Assembly: GCA_033819885.1 (NCBI GenBank)
Contig: JAQYUZ010000043.1
Span: 88,343-152,342, forward strand
DNA length: 64,000 nt
Source of the DNA: Microbotryomycetes sp. JL201
Lineage: Eukaryota; Basidiomycota; Microbotryomycetes
Direction of reading: 5' to 3'
Below, in pieces: positions 10,726-23,240 of the stretch (within the stretch, counting starts at the first letter, position 1; each line of letters opens with the position of its first letter). The position numbers were made by a program, and so were the translations under genes. Below the pieces are notes generated by a model, which made no database searches, was not told where the DNA came from, and saw only the letters and a program-made list of their open reading frames with translations.

Positions 10726-12149
10726 GTGCTGGACGTTCTGCTAGGACGACACGCGAGTGTCGTGTGGCAACGACGAACTGTTTGCCTGTCGTCTGCAGTC
10801 ACTCGATTGGCGAGGACGGTGATCGCTCAGCAGTCTGTGGCCATGTTGCACACCAGCAGCGACACTGTGAACGGATCATCTCGCATAGGAGCGGCCGCTC
10901 AAGGAGCGAATGGCAAACAACGAGCAGCAATGACAGTGACAAACCTGGCTCGCCGGTTCGACTTGAATGACGCACGGGCAGTGTACAAACTCGCAGCTCA
11001 AAGTGCAACTGCACAATCGGGTGATCATCCAGCTCAAGACAACGAGCTGAGCGCCAAAGTCAATGACGCGCTCGGTGTGATCGAACAGGCCGTGGACAAG
11101 TTCGGGTCAGCTGAATGTAGTGTTCAGGGCATGTGGACGTGTACTGATTCGTCAATTGAACAATTACAGCCTCGACAGACTCGCTTTAAGCTTCAATGGC
11201 GGTAAAGATTGTGCGTCCGTCCCTTGTGTGGACGCGAGCGAGAGCTGACTCGCGGCACTCTGTGAACTCCTTACAACAGGCACAGTCCTCGTTCACCTGC
11301 TCGCAGCGGTCGCAGTCAAGAGATCAATTCCACAGTCGCAGTTCCTTGAAGAAGAAGAGGAACCAGTAATGGAAGCCGAGCAGCCTGTTAAGCCACCGAC
11401 GCCGCTACTGCCGACTCTGTCGTCCGTCTACGTCAGGTGTCTGTCACCATTTCCGCAAGTAGAGTCATTCGTCAACGAGTGCAGCGAGTGGTACAACCTC
11501 GAGCTCGAAGCTGTCGAGGGTGGCATGAGAGCTGCGCTGCAGGAGTACCTCGACAAGATCGAGCACAAAAGACGTGCTCAAGGTCGGACAGACAAGATTG
11601 AAGCCGTGCTCGTCGGCACGAGGCGGAACGATCCTCATGGTGGCAAGTAGTGATGCTCGTCTTACGTGCAACATGCGACGCAGCAGCTCGAGCTAACGTC
11701 GTTCCCGTTTTTCCGACCGTCGCCAGCTCAACTGACTGCGTTCGATCGCACGGACAAAGGCTGGCCCGACTTTATGCGCGTGCACCCGATTCTCGACTGG
11801 TCTTATGCTCAGATATGGGATTTTCTGAGACACCCTCAATTAACCCTCGGTGGCGGGTCACTCGAGTGGTGCGAATTGTATGACTATGGGTCAGTTCTAG
11901 CCGGGTTCGAGATTTTCGAAAGCGGAAAGAGCTTATTCAATGTTCGGGCGCTGTAACAGATACACGTCGCTCGGTTCGACTCACAATACGTTCCCGAATC
12001 CGTTGCTGAGGTCGATCGAGGACGGAGGCGCGGGTGTTGGAGGTTGGCGACCGGCTTGGGAATTGCAAGATGGATCGCAAGAACGAGCGGGCAGGTGCGT
12101 CGACGTATGCGAGCGGGTGGTTCTGAAAGGTGCCAATGTGCGAAGCTGA
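10726..12149 (+). CDS. FAD1: FAD synthetase (FMN adenylyltransferase)
   Basis: 377 residues from the first ATG in five exons: 10726-11105, 11170-11210, 11280-11639, 11727-11889, 11960-12149. Transfers AMP from ATP to FMN to make FAD. It has the PAPS-reductase-like fold without the MoaB-like domain seen in animals, as in yeast Fad1. Motifs in order: SFNGGKDCTV (ATP-binding loop), GTRRNDPHGAQ, GWPDFMRVHPILDWSYAQIW, YTSLGSTHNTFPNP and WELQDGSQERAGR. The third intron (11640-11726) is fixed by phase to the acceptor ahead of CTCAACTG; earlier AGs break the frame. The N-terminus is uncertain: residues 1-50 are Arg/Val-rich without acids after the first few, resembling a mitochondrial presequence, whereas an in-frame ATG at 10930 would give a cytosolic 309-residue form. 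Confidence 0.92.
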
Positions 12150-12683
12150 CGCGCCATCGTAACGGCAATCGTCACGCAGGGAGAGACTCGCGGACGACGT
12201 GTCAAGGATACAACAGCAGGCCGTTGAACCAGAGTCTGGTGCTGCCAATGCGACGATATGAGAGTAAAACAACACTTTTGATTTTGCAGAATCAAAACCT
12301 GTGCATGTTGTAAATAAAGGACAGCGCGTGAACCGCGCAATCTAAAAGTGAGACAACTTGCGCCGCGCGTCGAGGCGCGTCGACTGCGAGGACGACGTGA
12401 ATTTCCTGAACGTGAGCGAGATCCGACGACTGCAGTAAAATTCTGGTGCGTTACTTCCCTTCCAAGGTGTTCGTTTGCACCAGTGTCATGCTCAAGAATC
12501 CCGCTTTGTTGAGTGATGAGCGCTCGGACCGTTGAAGTCGAATGTCACGTCGCGACTGCGCGTCTGTCGACTTTCGCTTCTTTCGCTCACGGCTGCTGGC
12601 CAGCTCTTTCTTCCTTCTCCATCTGCGTTTCATCTCTTTCGTGTACATCTCCAACAAAACTCGACGATCGTTTGCTCGGAACT
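12150..12683. other. Intergenic region FAD1 / PPS1
   Basis: Holds the presumed FAD1 3' UTR (an AAATAAAGG poly(A)-like signal near 12311) and the PPS1 5' region, which is pyrimidine-rich around 12590-12660. An open frame runs upstream of the PPS1 ATG from 12513, but I see no conserved sequence in it. Confidence 0.4.
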
Positions 12684-15600
12684 ATGGCCGTTGCGATGCA
12701 TCCGACGGCGTCGCGCTACGGTGGCACAAACGGCGCCGCTGCGTTCTCGACGCCATTTTTCCCTCCAGTCGAAGCACTCGTCAGCAACGACAAAGAACAA
12801 TCGTCGAGGCCGTCCTTGACACCGACGCAGAGCCGCTTTGATGCGCAGCAGCACCGCAGAGCGATCGGCGGCAGCGAACTGACGCGCTCGCCAACGCGCG
12901 CGCCCGTGCACGGCTTGACAGACCTCGACGCGTCTCGGTATCCGACGTTGTCCACTGTACTTGGTCACTCTGGCTCCTATACGTCTCAATTGGACGACAT
13001 CCACGTCTTGACGGCAGACGAGTACGCGCGGTGGGCGAGGCGTCACACGCGCCTGACCTTGCCCGAGCGCGAGCTGTTTCCGTGGAGCCATGGAGGCGCA
13101 GACATGCCCTTCACGCCGGCGAGCCAATACTTTGGATTTGCAACAGGTCGAGCTGCACAAACACCGAGGTCAGTCTTGCTTCTCTCGGCTGGCGACGAAA
13201 CCATGCGCTCCACACTCGGCGCTCGGCGCAACGACGCGCTCGGTGCACAGCTACGAGCGCAGCAGCGCGCAATGGGCTAGTTTGAAACACAAGCTGACAC
13301 GCACTCGGATTGTACATTGTAGCTACCGAGGTCTGACGACCGTGCACGCACCAGCTGCGCCTGTGAAATCGTCGCTCGCTTGCGCGAACGGTCTCTTGCG
13401 CGGCTTGTACTCGAACTGGTCAGATGCGTCTTCGTCAGCATCCTCATCGACCTCGTCCCGCTCGACATCTCCTCCATTGTCCGGAGCCTCCTCGGATCAC
13501 AGTGTGCCTGTCTGCAGACTCGTCTCATCACTCGCTCTCGACACGGTCGTCCGAACCAACGATCACGGCCGCACGAGCTTTGCCCTGCCAGACAACAGCT
13601 CGTTCGAGACAGTCAACCTCAGGCACTTTGCACTTCAAGGTGCCAAGTATGCATCAGTCTCTGACGTTGTCGTGTACGGCGAGCATGGCATCGACGATGG
13701 CGTCGTCGATGCGGCCATCAAGATCAAAGAGGCGCAGGACGCCATATTTGCTCAGCGAGGGGGTGACGGCGTCAGGTATAACGTCTTTGTCGTCGCAGGT
13801 GAGTATTCGCGCGATAGCAAACGACAAGAATTGCCATTCTCATTACGTATTGAACTTTTGCGGACAGATTCATTCTCGACATTCGAGACGCGACATCCGA
13901 GACTGGTCGCGATCGATTCGAATGGCTTTGTCAAGAACAAGCTCGATTTCTTGGAGCGCGAGCGTGAGGAGATGAGAGTTTTGACAGAGGCGGCAGAGAT
14001 TGCCCCGAATGTTTGGGTCAGCAGCCTACTCGCCCTCTCTCACAAGATGAGCTGCGCTGACAGCTGTTCCGCTTCACTTTTCGTAGCTGGGTAATGGTCA
14101 AGATGTCCCTTGTGCACCGTTCGCGTACCACTACTCTTCGGATTCTGCGTCGTCTCTGAGTGACGACAATGCAAACCCTCTGTCGCTTGCAATCTGCATC
14201 GAAGCGCACGATACTGCCGCTCCATTGTCGCTGTCAACACTGGCTGCCGCCGACCGTACATTGACGTTGCTTGAACGAACCGGCATGGCGTTTGACGAAG
14301 TAAGGCGATTGGTAGAAGACGACTGCGATCCAACCAAACTCGTCGAGATGCATACGGACGTCCTGCGACCACATGTGCAAGACATTGTTCATCTCGAGAC
14401 GCCGGCGAGCATCTCTCGTGCAGGTTCCAACGGTCGTGCGCGCGCTCAATTCATCAACGAGCTCGTCGACACTGCCCTGTGGATGCGTATGCAAGCGACG
14501 CCCGACATGGACTCCAACAAGGTTCCGAGACGCATCCTGCTCCACTGCACGGATGGATACACCGAAACCAGTTTGCTGGCGTTGACGTATGTCATGCTGG
14601 TCAAGAGGTGCAGCGCGCCAGATGCGTACCTTGACCTGCAACAAGAGTGTGGACGGAGCTTTTTCGTCTACCCCGCCGACTACAAGGCGATGCCGTTGAT
14701 TGAGCAGCGCGTTCGTGACGTGCTGGAGCGCGAAGCTCAGGAAAAGCGCGATGCTCGACGAGGTCAATGGGACGATGAGACGGAACACGGTCACCCTTCT
14801 GTCGCAAGCAGCGGTATGGAAAGGAGCGATTCCGGATATGTATCAAATGACGGAAATTCGTCGTCGTCGCAAAGGCAGAGCATCATGTCTGCTTTCTTTG
14901 GTCGCGCTTCATCAAAGAAGAAAACGACGGGCTCGGACAAAGTTGAAGTTGTTCAGGTCGATGGATGCCAAAATGTCACGCATGAGCGGGACGCGTTGCG
15001 AGATCCGTTCACCGAGCCCGAGCTCGAATTGTCGACGGCTCAGTCTCACCCGTGGTTCTACGCCGATACGTTTGACGGACACTTTCCGAGTCGAATCCTG
15101 CCGTACTTGTACCTCGGCAACCTGAATCACGCGATGAACGCTGCGATGCTCAAAGAGCTTGGCATCACTCATGTCGTCTCTGTCGGAGAAAGCGCTCTGC
15201 ATGCGCCAAAGGCGCCTTCTTCATTCTCCTCAATCGGCAACGCCTTGTCAATCTCAAACGTGTCTGCCGAACAATCGTCGTCACAGACCGGAATCAGTTC
15301 GTTATGGCTAGAAGAGCGACTGGGCAACGTTTCAGTGCTCGATATGAAGAACGTGGCCGACGACGGCATCGACAGCATTCAACCTCACTTTGATTCTGCA
15401 CTCCAATTCATCGAACATGCTCGATGGCAAGGAGGCAGAGTTTTGGTCCACTGCAGAGTCGGCGTGTCGAGAAGCGCGAGCATCGTCATTGCATACTTGA
15501 TCAAGCACATTGAATTGGACCTTGCTTCGGCGTACTTGTTGACGAGGTCGCGCCGTTTAAACATTCTCATTCAGGTGCGTCAGAACATGGCTTTTTCTTT

Positions 15601-15897
15601 CCCGAGGCGTGAATTGACTGACCTCGTTTCCGTTCTGTTTTGGGCCGCCGTTTCTAGCCCAACTTGCCATTCATGGCCGCTCTTCACTCTTTTGAAGCGG
15701 ATTTGCTTCGTCAAAAGCGTCTCCGTCACCGTCAATCGACGTCTTCAAGCTTGAACCATATCGCTGATCACGAGGTTGATGACGAAGAAGACGATCAATA
15801 TTTGGGCCAAGCAGGACTGAAAGAGTCAAACAGGCTGACTTGGAACGCGCTCGCGACCGAGATCAGCGCTCTGAACGCGAGATTTTTGCTCTGTTGA
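12684..15897 (+). CDS. PPS1: Dual-specificity protein phosphatase Pps1-like
   Basis: 945 residues in five exons: 12684-13168, 13323-13798, 13868-14016, 14087-15574, 15658-15897. Pps1-family phosphatases act on phospho-Tyr/Ser/Thr and in budding yeast are linked to S-phase control. There are two phosphatase-like domains. The first (about residues 450-670) has HCTDGYTETS where the Cx5R signature should be, and its arginine position is Glu. The second (about 740-900) has an intact HCRVGVSRSAS loop preceded by LYLGNLNHAMNAAM. The roughly 160 N-terminal residues and a Ser-rich linker (about 675-710) look disordered. An in-frame upstream start at 12516 is possible. Only the C-terminal domain is expected to be catalytic. 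Confidence 0.9.
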
Positions 15898-16420
15898 GCG
15901 CAACGACCACCAATCTACCTACCTGCTCGACCTCGTCACCTGCACATCGGTGCACAGACGACACGAACGCCAACCCAACAATTAAATCCGAATACACGAA
16001 TCTCAATTCTCTTTTTCCCGACGGTACACATGGCGAGCCACTTTTGTTGTTTCTTTCTGCGCTGAGATGGAGTTTGGCTTCGTTTTTGATCTAGTTTTGC
16101 TTCTCTTGACTTTTGACGCTTGTACGTTTTTGTTTTCCGGTTTGCTTTTGCTCTTGCTCTCGTGAACTCTTAAGGTTCTTTGTGTGTGTCTTTCTTCCTC
16201 TCTGCACTCACTTCTCCTCTCTAGTTTTGGTCAATGTAGCATTTGTCTGGCTTTTTCCGTTCATGCTTTGCACGATTTGCAACCGGAAAAGAATATACAA
16301 AGACTTGACAGAATTCTCGAGAATTGGTGACACCCAACGCAATTGTATGGCAGAAAGCAGACTTGTACGTCTTTACGCTACAAAGAGCTAGAGAACGAGA
16401 GAGGGCAAATCTTTTTGCTT
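15898..16420. other. Convergent 3' region PPS1 / QCR8
   Basis: T-rich and C/T-rich on the plus strand (about 16090-16230), as expected for a 3' UTR and terminator of PPS1. No gene seen. Confidence 0.45.
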
Positions 16421-17025
16421 TCAAGGAAACTTTCCGGCGATTTGACCGTGTTTCGAGTTTCGGAAATGGTTGTCCTTGATGGCCCATGACAAGATGCCGT
16501 AGCCTGTGTGAAATGCGACAGCGCGCGTAAGCTCATGTCAAAACGAAGCGCCGCATAAAAACGGGTGAAGGAAGCGCGCGGAGGATTGTTGCTCACCGAT
16601 TGCGACTGGGACGGCAAAGTAGATTGATTGTTGGGCAAGACGTTTGTAACCGTTTGTGACGTAGCCTCTAAGCGCTCCCCTGAAGACAGATTGACGGAAC
16701 GGAGACACGCCTGTGCGAACGGATCCACAGAAACGGGGAGACGTCAGTGTATGTCTGGCAAGAGGGCAGTAGGAGCCAAGCAGAAGTGAGACTGACTGTA
16801 TTGCGTGATACCCTTTTGCTTAGGTCCTCCCATGTCTCCCCTGCATGCGTGTTGTGCGTGTCAGCGCCCTCGGTCGCAGGTTGTGCGTGAGCGCGTCGGA
16901 TGGGTTGGTCAAAGCCACCTCTGTAGCCAAAGTGAGGAAGGAAGAACTAACCACCAGCCCATGAAGGGATGCTTCTGCGAGTTTGATGTGGGCATGCCAC
17001 TCGCGACGGGTGCGGACGGCCTCAT
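16421..17025 (-). CDS. QCR8: Cytochrome b-c1 complex subunit 8 (ubiquinol-cytochrome c reductase, QCR8)
   Basis: 104 residues in four exons on the minus strand: 17025-16952, 16840-16797, 16710-16597, 16503-16421 (315 nt, whole codons). Small inner-membrane subunit of respiratory complex III that binds cytochrome b. The spliced protein starts MRPSAPVASGMP and runs through GWWGDMGGPKQKGITQYSVS, the hallmark N-terminal stretch of fungal Qcr8 (yeast has a similar GGPKQKGITSY). It then has SPFRQSVFRGAL and one membrane helix around AQQSIYFAVPVAIGYGILSW. Each exon is too short to stand out alone, and a 188-codon open frame overlapping it in another frame is spurious. Divergent from coatomer beta. 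Confidence 0.93.
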
Positions 17026-17771
17026 CTATTGCACGACAGGCAAGACGCATGCAGTCAGTATCCGTACGGGAACAAGGCCACAAATGTGGAAGCAATGTCG
17101 GCGCAGCGTCCTGATGCTCGAATGCGCTATCGGCGTACAAACGGCCAATCGACGACGGGCGTTTTTGGGATTTGGCGCACGCGCGTCGGCGCTCTGATCC
17201 TAGACGACAGAGATGGCAGCAGCGAGCATCATAGGACGTTGCGCCGTCTGGCACGGTGTCTGCTGGCGCTTCGAGGCTGCATGTTTGTCGCAGGCGTGAC
17301 GCCGCGACCGACACAAACGCGCGGCGTGGTCTCGGCCCGCCATGACAGGGCAAAGTCGCTCTGTCCAGGCCAACAGGTTGGCGCAAGTTTGACGAAAGAC
17401 ATTCCTACCTTTGCAGTGTGTTGATTGGATCGATGCGGAACGGAGTGGTTCGGAGGCAGTCGCTGCGTTCACCGGAAAAAAAGGGGGGTGCCACATGCTG
17501 GTTTCCGTCACCAGCTCTCGCCTCAATGATCAATCAGCTTTTACAAGCGGACAGGCTGTTTAACTCGACGGGGTCCTGCAGCTCAAATGGTGATTGAAAT
17601 GACAAGTTGGACGCACTAGAGCGGATTCATTACTATCATGGTATGATCAGGTAAATTGCAATGCATTCGACTTGAAAGCTCGAGTTGAATGGTCAGTCAA
17701 CTGGCATTCAAGCGGTTCCCGACGCGAACTCAGTTGGCGTCCGCTGTGCCCGAAACGAGACCTCGCCCCAT
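17026..17771. promoter_or_regulatory. Divergent intergenic region QCR8 / coatomer beta
   Basis: 746 bp with no convincing gene; short open frames on both strands have no recognisable content. Presumably the two promoters and 5' UTRs. The open frame upstream of the coatomer ATG continues to an ATG at 17685. Confidence 0.4.
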
Positions 17772-20700
17772 ATGTCGGCCGACAAGGGCGGCTCGGGTGC
17801 CGGTCAAGGCGGCAGTGGTGCCAACAACCTGAGCTTTACGCTCGTCGCCGAAGATGTCGACAGCATGGCCACGTCGCAAGACTTGCGCGCCGCGCTCGAA
17901 AAGGGCACGGACGAGGTCAAGTATGAAACGTTGAGACGAATCATCATCAGCACCTTGAACGGGCAGCCGCACGTGAGTCGCGTGTGCTCCGCTGCGGGCT
18001 CGTGTTGCTAACGCGCGCCGCGCACGCAACACCTCAAACGCGCGTCCATCCACGCGAGCACGCGCCCAGCTGACACTTTCTGGCTCTTCACCGACACAGC
18101 CGACCCTGCTCATGCCCATCATCCAGTTCGTGCTGCCCAACAAGTCAAAGCACATCAAGAAGCTGCTTCAGTCAGTCTCGTCGTCGGCGCGTCGCGCGCA
18201 ATCGACACTGTCGACAGGACTCAAACTCGTTCCTCTGTACTGCAGTTTCTACTGGGAAGTCTGCCCCAAGCTCGACGAGAACGGCAAGCTCAAGCAGGAA
18301 ATGATCCTCGTTTGGTGAGCTCACATGCGCGCGCGCCGTCTGCGCCACCGTCAAGCTCCGAGGCTCTGCAGCTGACCATTGCACCGTGACACATCACCAG
18401 TAACGCGATCCGGAATGACCTCGTGCGTGCCATCATCGACAGGCTTGGAGATTGTCCCGGCGCAGAACGACCAGGCTGACTTGTCTCTTTGTGTGCTCTC
18501 TGCTTGACAGCAACATCCTAACGAGTACATTCGCGGAGCAACTCTGCGTTTCTTGCAAAAGATCAGGGAACCCGAGCTTCTTGAGCCCCTCATTCCGACC
18601 TGTCGAGCGTGTCTGGTAAGCACGGTTTCGTATCCATCACTTGATTACGGAGCTGCCAGCTGAACGCAACATGCTCGCAGGAACATCGACACAGCTACGT
18701 CCGCAAAAACGCCGTCATGGCAGTGTTTATGATCTACAAAAACTTTGAGTTTTTGATTCCGGATGCGCCAGAATTGATCCAAACGTTCATGGCTGCCGTG
18801 AGTGGGAATATTTTCGCGCCTCGTTCATTTCTGACACGAATGGCATCCTTGATGTCTAGGAATCCGACACGACCTCGATCCGGAACGCGTTCGTCATGTT
18901 GCAAGCAGTCGCACCTTCCCGCGCTATCGAGTACTTTCTTTCCGTCTATGAGCAAATCCCCAGCTTGGACGAGATGATGCAGTTGGCAGTCATAGAGCTG
19001 ATCCGAAAAGAGAGCAAAACGGCAAACAGCGAAGGCGCGCTCAAGGTCAGTCGCGAGTTCCGAGGCTTCGGAGAGCATACCCTGATCAACATGCGGTCGC
19101 ACAGGCCCGATTCATCAAATGCATTTTCGAGTTGCTCAACTCTGGTTCTCATTCTGTCAAATACGAGGCTGCGACGACGTTGACGTCGCTCACACAAAAC
19201 CCGGCTGCCATCAAGGGTCAGTACTTCGCAATCTGTCCAGTGGCAAATCGAACCGTCAATCAATCTGACATTCTTTGCTCTGACGTCCAGCCGCCGCGAG
19301 CTGCCTGATTCAGTTGACTCTGCAAGAGCCTTCTAACAACGTCAAGATGATCGTGTTGACGCGCGTCGCTTTGCTGCACTCCAAGCACGAGCACGTCATC
19401 GACGACCTCGTCATGGACGTATTGCGAGTCTTGGCCTCGCCCGACATGGACGTGAGGAGAAAGGCTTTGGCTATCGCACTCGACATGGTCTCGAGCAGAA
19501 CCGTTGAGGAGGTTGTCGGGTTCCTGAAAAAGGAACTTATGCGAACGCTCGACGGCCAATTCGAGAAGAACCCCGAGTATCGTCAACTACTGATCCAGAC
19601 GATTCACACATGCGCCATCAGGCATTCTGAAGTCGCTTCAAACGTGGTGCACGTCTTGATGGAGTTTCTTGGCGACGCTTCAAACGCTTCGGCCGTCGAC
19701 GTCATTGCATTCGTTCGAGAGGTCGTCGAAAAGTTCCCAAAGTTGCGCAGCAGCATTGTCGAAAAATTGTTGGCGACTTTTGGAGAAATCAAGAGCGGAA
19801 AAGTATACCGCGGCGCATTGTGGATCGTCGGAGAGTACTGCGACTCTGCAGAAGATATAAGAGAGACGATTCAACAGATCCGCAAGGTGCTTGGTGAGGT
19901 CCCTATTTTGGCCTCCGAGCAGGTCAGTCTCGCTACCGGTGCCCAGATCTGATCGTGCGATATGCTGACGAGAGTGATGACGACAGCGACTGCTGGACGA
20001 GGCGGAATTCGCAGCAGCAGCAGAAGCAGAAGCGGCTGCTGGCGGCGAAAAAGCCCAGCCAAAGCAGACGACGACGACTCGAGTATTGGCCGACGGCACG
20101 TACGCAACCGAGACCGTGTTTTCGCAGCCGACATCGGCCAGTCTCGAGACTGTCATGGCCGCCGCGAAACCACCTTTGCGAGCTTTGATTCTCGGTGGCG
20201 ATTTCTATACTGCCTCGGTGCTCGCTAGTACCTTGACAAAGATGGTGATGCGATTCAGCGAACTCAGCACCGACACAGCCGCCGTAAACGCGTTCAGGGC
20301 AGAAGCCATGCTCATCATGACATCCATTATCCGCGTTGGCCAGTCTCAATTTGTTCAAGTGCCAATCGACGAAGACGCACAAGAACGCATTATGAATTGC
20401 TTGCAGTCGTTGGCCGAGTTTGGGTCGCGCAAACCGCAAGAACAACCTATCAAACAAATTTTTATGCACGATACTCAACAGGCTTATGCCAAAATGGTCG
20501 CGCACGAGGAAAAGAAGGCGGCGGAAAAGAAATTGCAAGACTCAAAAGCGGTTGCGATCCAGGCAGACGACTTGATCTCGTTCAGACATTTGGCAAAGAA
20601 GAACAACGGCGGGGATGCCGACGAGTATGAGCTTGACCTGAACAAGGCGACAGGACAGGCCGATTTGGCAAAAGACGACTTTATCTCGAAACTGAACAGG

Positions 20701-21652
20701 GTGGTTCAGTTGACTGGCTTTTCGGACCCCGTGTACGCGGAGGCGTACGTCAACGTTCAAGGCTTTGACATTTTCCTGGACGTGCTCGTTGTCAATCAGA
20801 CTCAAGAGACGTTGCAGAACTTGACCGTCGAGTTTGCGACGCTTGGCGACCTTAAACTGGTCGAGCGACCGACCCCGCACACGCTCGGACCCCACAGTTT
20901 CCAGAGCATCAAAGCGACAATCAAGGTGCGTGCCGACCTGATTTCTGCATCTCGTTTCCTCGCCGAAATCTGACCGATGCCCTGATGATGAGCAGGTTTC
21001 ATCGACCGAGACTGGCGTCATTTTTGGCAACATCTTTTATGACGGTGCAGCGAAATCAGACAGCCATTGTGTCGTTTTGAACGACATTCACATCGATATC
21101 CTCGACTACATCCAACCCGCTTACTGCAATGAGGGACAGGTCCGTAGTCGCCTTCGTGATCTGACCCTCGACGCTGAAACTTGTCTTTCGCTCGACAGTT
21201 CCGAAGCATGTGGACAGAGTTCGAGTGGGAAAACAAGGTTGCAGCATCGTCACCTTCAGGTGACTTGTATGCATGTGAGTCACTTTGATTTGATGCACCC
21301 ACTTTGATGGACCAACTCACATTGCGTCTTCACAGACTTGCAACACCTGCTCGAATCTACAAACATGAAGTGTCTGACGCCTATCGACGCCACGAGCTCT
21401 CAAGACTGCTCGTACTTGAGCGCAAATCTGTACGCGCGGAGCTTGTTCGGTGAGGACGCGCTCGCAAACGTTTCTCTCGAGCGAACGGCCGAGGGAAGTT
21501 TGATTGGACACATTCGGATCAGGAGCAAGCAGCAGTGAGTGATGTCAGATTTGTCATCATTACGTCGGGTGCGATACTGATTACGGTCTGGCGCTGGCAG
21601 GGGTATCGCCTTGTCGCTTGGTGACAAGATTACGCTGCTTCAGAAGGCTTGA
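17772..21652 (+). CDS. SEC26: Coatomer subunit beta (COPI, Sec26)
   Basis: 999 residues in 13 exons: 17772-17972, 18100-18314, 18401-18422, 18511-18615, 18681-18797, 18860-19045, 19105-19216, 19291-19922, 19987-20925, 20996-21139, 21199-21274, 21336-21534, 21601-21652. Structural subunit of the COPI coat in Golgi-to-ER and intra-Golgi transport. The N-terminal adaptin-like HEAT solenoid includes [40 protein letters not shown] and [15 protein letters not shown]. The C-terminal appendage contains [20 protein letters not shown] and [14 protein letters not shown]. The length is close to the yeast and animal proteins (about 950-970). Exon 3 is only 22 nt. An alternative in-frame ATG at 17685 would add 29 residues. 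Confidence 0.95.
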
Positions 21653-21730
21653 CTAGGTGGTGCCTTCTGGTTTGTCCCCACTCGGGTCATGTTTGTAATA
21701 TGCATCAACCGCTTTCAATCTCATCCGCTC

Positions 21731-23240
21731 CTACGGCTTCTGCTGCTGATGCTTCTGAAATTTAATATCCAACGCCGTCATGATTGCCACGCAAGTCTCT
21801 AAAACTGGAGTCTGCAAGCCGAGTTGCTTGGCGTACCGCAAGGGAGCTTGAAGGATCACTTCAACTTCCATCGGCCTCTGATTCATTGCGTCCGTGTACA
21901 TTGAAGAAATGACTTTTATCAACAAAATCGATTGAGGTTGCCCAGGTCAGTCATCGTCTGTGTACCATTGATCGGACGATCGATCTATTCGATGACTTAC
22001 TTCCACCTTGACGCAGATCTGGTCTCGTCAACAAACTCTCAAGATAGTCGTCATCAACCTCGTGTCCGAGTGTACGAGCGATCAAGGCCATTTCTTGACA
22101 AAGCGCTCGCGCAGTCGATTCGGCTGCTGGCGACGACGACAAAAAGTCCTGTTTAGGTGAGATGATACGTTCATGTGAGATCTCTCGAATGATTTGTAGG
22201 AAACGCGCATCAACTCGCTTTTGTGTTTGATAAAGTGGCGGCCGTCAGAGTATTCCAGATTGCGTTCCTGTTTTGACCGTAAACAATTTCTTTCAGTCTC
22301 TAGAACTTGTCGCTGCTCGCACAACTGACCAAATTGTTTTCTGTAGGCGTCCAACAGAAGAAGATGTGAGCCAAATGAGTCGACTTGGTGAATCTTGCGA
22401 CTCATGAACGAGCTGGACGCACCTTCCATCGCCATTGTTGAATATTGTCGACAGCCAGGTATTCACTTCCAGCCTTGTCGAGCATACCAACAAACACGTT
22501 CAATCGATCTTGTTGAGTTTGCTTGTCGAGATCGTTTGACCATTCAACGCCAATTTCCATCTTTTCGTTCGACTTGTGCACGATCGTCCCCGTTTTCGGT
22601 TGAGCGGCGTTGACCCAAGTCTGGCAATCACGACATTTGAGCTTTACCCAGCGAAGCTTTGCAGAAAGTGAAATTGACGTACGACAGCGCTGATGATTAC
22701 GTTGTCCGGGAACCTCTCTCTGAACTGGTCCGCATTGCCGACACCGTTTTGAATGATGACGATCGTCGTTTGTCGGGACACGATTGGCGCAATTTGTTCG
22801 CTCGCTGAAGGTGTCATTTGAATCGCCTTGTTACACATGACGACGAAGTCAAACGTTTGTCCCTTCAAAATGTCATCCGCAGGAGATTCGACGACTGTCC
22901 CGTACAACACGAGCGGTCTTGAAATCCTCAGCAGCTCACAAGAAGGCTACTAAACAGCAACTGTGCTCACCTTGATCGAATTTGACGACGGAATTCCCAT
23001 ACTTCTCAGATTGAAAGTCGAGTCCATGCTCTTTGGCGACTTTGGCGTTTGACCTGGCCGCGATCGTCACTCGAGCTCCTGCCTTTTGGAATATGTAGGC
23101 GTGTACGGAACCGACGCTGTATCATGTCGGGCAGAAACATTCAGTTCTCGATATTCGCCAGTCTCGGGCCGTGGGTTCCGGTTCAGGACTTACGCTCCTG
23201 CGCCAAACACGAACACGTTGAGCGGTACGTTCGAAGTCAT
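21731..23240 (-). CDS. 2-dehydropantoate 2-reductase-like protein (ApbA/PanE family)
   Basis: 324 residues in eight exons on the minus strand: 23240-23194, 23116-22971, 22894-22683, 22620-22423, 22340-22330, 22267-22215, 22126-22001, 21912-21731 (975 nt). Family role: NADPH-dependent reduction of ketopantoate in pantothenate/CoA synthesis; fungi carry several paralogues of unclear substrate. FVFGAGAVGSVHAYIF is the Rossmann GxGAVG motif; TFDFVVMCNKA, TTIVIIQNGVGN and NQRPMEVEVIL are conserved blocks. The fifth exon is just 11 nt. Two apparent frameshifts disappear with the splice sites given here, so I see no reason to call it a pseudogene. Convergent with coatomer beta, with 78 bp between stops. 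Confidence 0.85.

Noticed and set aside
11640-11726. Apparent in-frame stop in FAD1
   Set aside because: It sits inside an intron. The acceptor at 11726 gives GTRRNDPHGAQ in perfect agreement with the family.
11900-11910. GGTTCGAGATT, resembling a tRNA B box
   Set aside because: It lies in a FAD1 intron and has no paired A box, acceptor stem or cloverleaf around it. No tRNA gene was found in the window.
16820-17386. 188-codon minus-strand open frame suggesting a novel gene
   Set aside because: QCR8 exons 1 and 2 lie here in another frame, with a perfect family match; the long frame is a shadow.
22200-22970. PanE-like gene looked like a pseudogene with two frameshifts
   Set aside because: Using the acceptor before TCGTCGAATC (exon 3 from 22894) and an intron 22127-22214 restores one continuous frame of exactly 325 codons.
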